A DNA stretch of 64,000 nt, from NCBI GenBank assembly GCA_963796915.1, contig CAWCNI010000004.1:2170001-2234000 (forward strand). The letters run 5' to 3'. The notes below the pieces were generated by a model. That model made no database searches and was not told the origin of the DNA. It was given only the letters and a program-made list of their open reading frames with translations. Positions 63,435 through 64,000 of this stretch are shown here, piece by piece. Origin of the DNA: JAENWD01 sp963796915 (lineage in GTDB: Bacteria > Acidobacteriota > Vicinamibacteria > Vicinamibacterales > JAENWD01). The translations under genes were made by a program, and so were the position numbers. Position 1 is the first letter of the stretch; each line of letters starts with the position of its first letter.

Positions 63435-64000
63435 ATGAAGACGATGCACGTTTCTGCACGGTCCCGGCGACTGGCGCCGGTACTGGCGCTCGCCGCGCTG
63501 GCGCTGCTCGACCCCGGAGTCGCACGCCTCGACGCCCAGGGCGCGCCGCCGGCGACGCCGCTCCGGATGGTGGCCGCCGACGGCCAGCGCATCGTGCCGA
63601 CGATCCAGAACGGCGACACCGAGCTTGTCGCCTTCGACGACCTGACAGCCCTGTTCGGCGTCGTCATCCGCGAGGATCTCGTCGCGCACGCCTTCACCGT
63701 TGCCTACAAGGGCAGGAACATCGTCCTCTCGCAGAATCAGGCGCTGGCGTCGATCGGCGGACGGCTGGTGTCGCTCCCTGCCCCGCCACTGAAGATCTCC
63801 AACAAGTGGTACGTGCCCGTGGAGTTCATCGGGCGCGCGCTCGCGCCGGTCTACGACGTGCCGCTCGAGCTGCGGAAAGCCTCGCGCCTCGTGATCCGGG
63901 GCCCGCTCCGCGTGCCGCGCGTCGTGGTCCATCACGACGCCGCCGGCGCGCAAGGGCGGGTGACGCTCGACGTCGTTCCCGTCACACCGCACCAGGTGAT
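63435..64000 (+). CDS. secreted protein with copper-amine-oxidase-N-like repeats, cut by window end
   Basis: Open from ATG 63435 (or 63444) to the end of the window, at least 188 residues. Signal peptide (LAPVLALAALALLDPG). TELVAFDDLTALFGVVIREDLVAHAFTVAYKGRNIVLSQ and LKISNKWYVPVEFIGRALAPVYDVPLELRKASRLVIRG follow the pattern of copper amine oxidase N-terminal-like domains, often found in front of a peptidoglycan amidase. The catalytic part is outside the window. The 160 bp between the tmRNA hairpin and the ATG show no other feature. Confidence 0.7.
   Translation, partial: MKTMHVSARSRRLAPVLALAALALLDPGVARLDAQGAPPATPLRMVAADGQRIVPTIQNGDTELVAFDDLTALFGVVIREDLVAHAFTVAYKGRNIVLSQNQALASIGGRLVSLPAPPLKISNKWYVPVEFIGRALAPVYDVPLELRKASRLVIRGPLRVPRVVVHHDAAGAQGRVTLDVVPVTPHQV

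Overview
The window is a GC-rich bacterial chromosome segment with densely packed genes, short spacers and many 4-bp ATGA/GTGA stop-start overlaps. The gene repertoire is a Gram-negative envelope (lpxB, lpxD, MltG, Slt, EnvC-like protein, matrixin, M16 peptidases), and there is a pheS-pheT-zapB-zapA-6S RNA-rny block, a tmRNA whose tag ends in LALAA, and long intergenic word-repeat tracts. Together these fit an Acidobacteriota genome, probably Vicinamibacteria. That placement is inference; no 16S gene is present. I see no phage, insertion sequence, CRISPR array or defence island. This is mostly core chromosome, and what is unusual lies in the intergenic repeats and in a few divergent proteins.

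Layout. 1-7.5 kb (minus strand): a lipid A/envelope cluster reading K+/H+ exchange-like protein, lpxD, catalytic M16 peptidase, non-catalytic M16 partner, lpxB, secreted protein, matrixin. 7.5-14 kb: small envelope genes, an AMMECR1-zinc ribbon fusion beside MEMO, and gatCA. 14-22 kb: rpoZ, a dnaK-hsp20 heat-shock unit with its own promoter and terminator, and the plus-strand run hsp20-ymdB-xseA-xseB-tlyA-nadK. 22-26.5 kb: a CecR-like efflux operon (HlyD, ABC ATPase, permease, TetR) with a palindromic operator at its promoter. 26.7-31.4 kb: mltG-ruvX, a degenerate EnvC/S41 pair, HU and tRNA-Val. 31.5-42.5 kb: translation and RNA block thrS-infC-rpmI-rplT-pheS-pheT-zapB-zapA-6S RNA-rny-thiL-3D protein. 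42.5-51 kb: ArsR/SRPBCC pair, cydAB, PPK2 and a heterodimeric ABC exporter. 51-59 kb: a beta-barrel protein, three large membrane GT-C-like proteins and an aminotransferase. 59-64 kb: Slt lytic transglycosylase, a coiled-coil protein, tmRNA and the start of a secreted protein.

Two window-wide patterns stand out. First, several families of short intergenic repeats recur: a palindrome built on GGCCGATCT/AGATCGGCC, arrays of degenerate 8-mer words, arrays of 7-mer words, and CCTTG tracts. They occur in both orientations and sometimes form large inverted composites. Second, at least ten otherwise well-conserved genes (M16 pair, lpxD, gatA, tetR, HU, zapA, both ABC exporter subunits, slt, the coiled-coil protein) carry frameshifts, nearly all single-base insertions. 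The simplest explanation is consensus error in the assembly, because several of these genes are normally essential.
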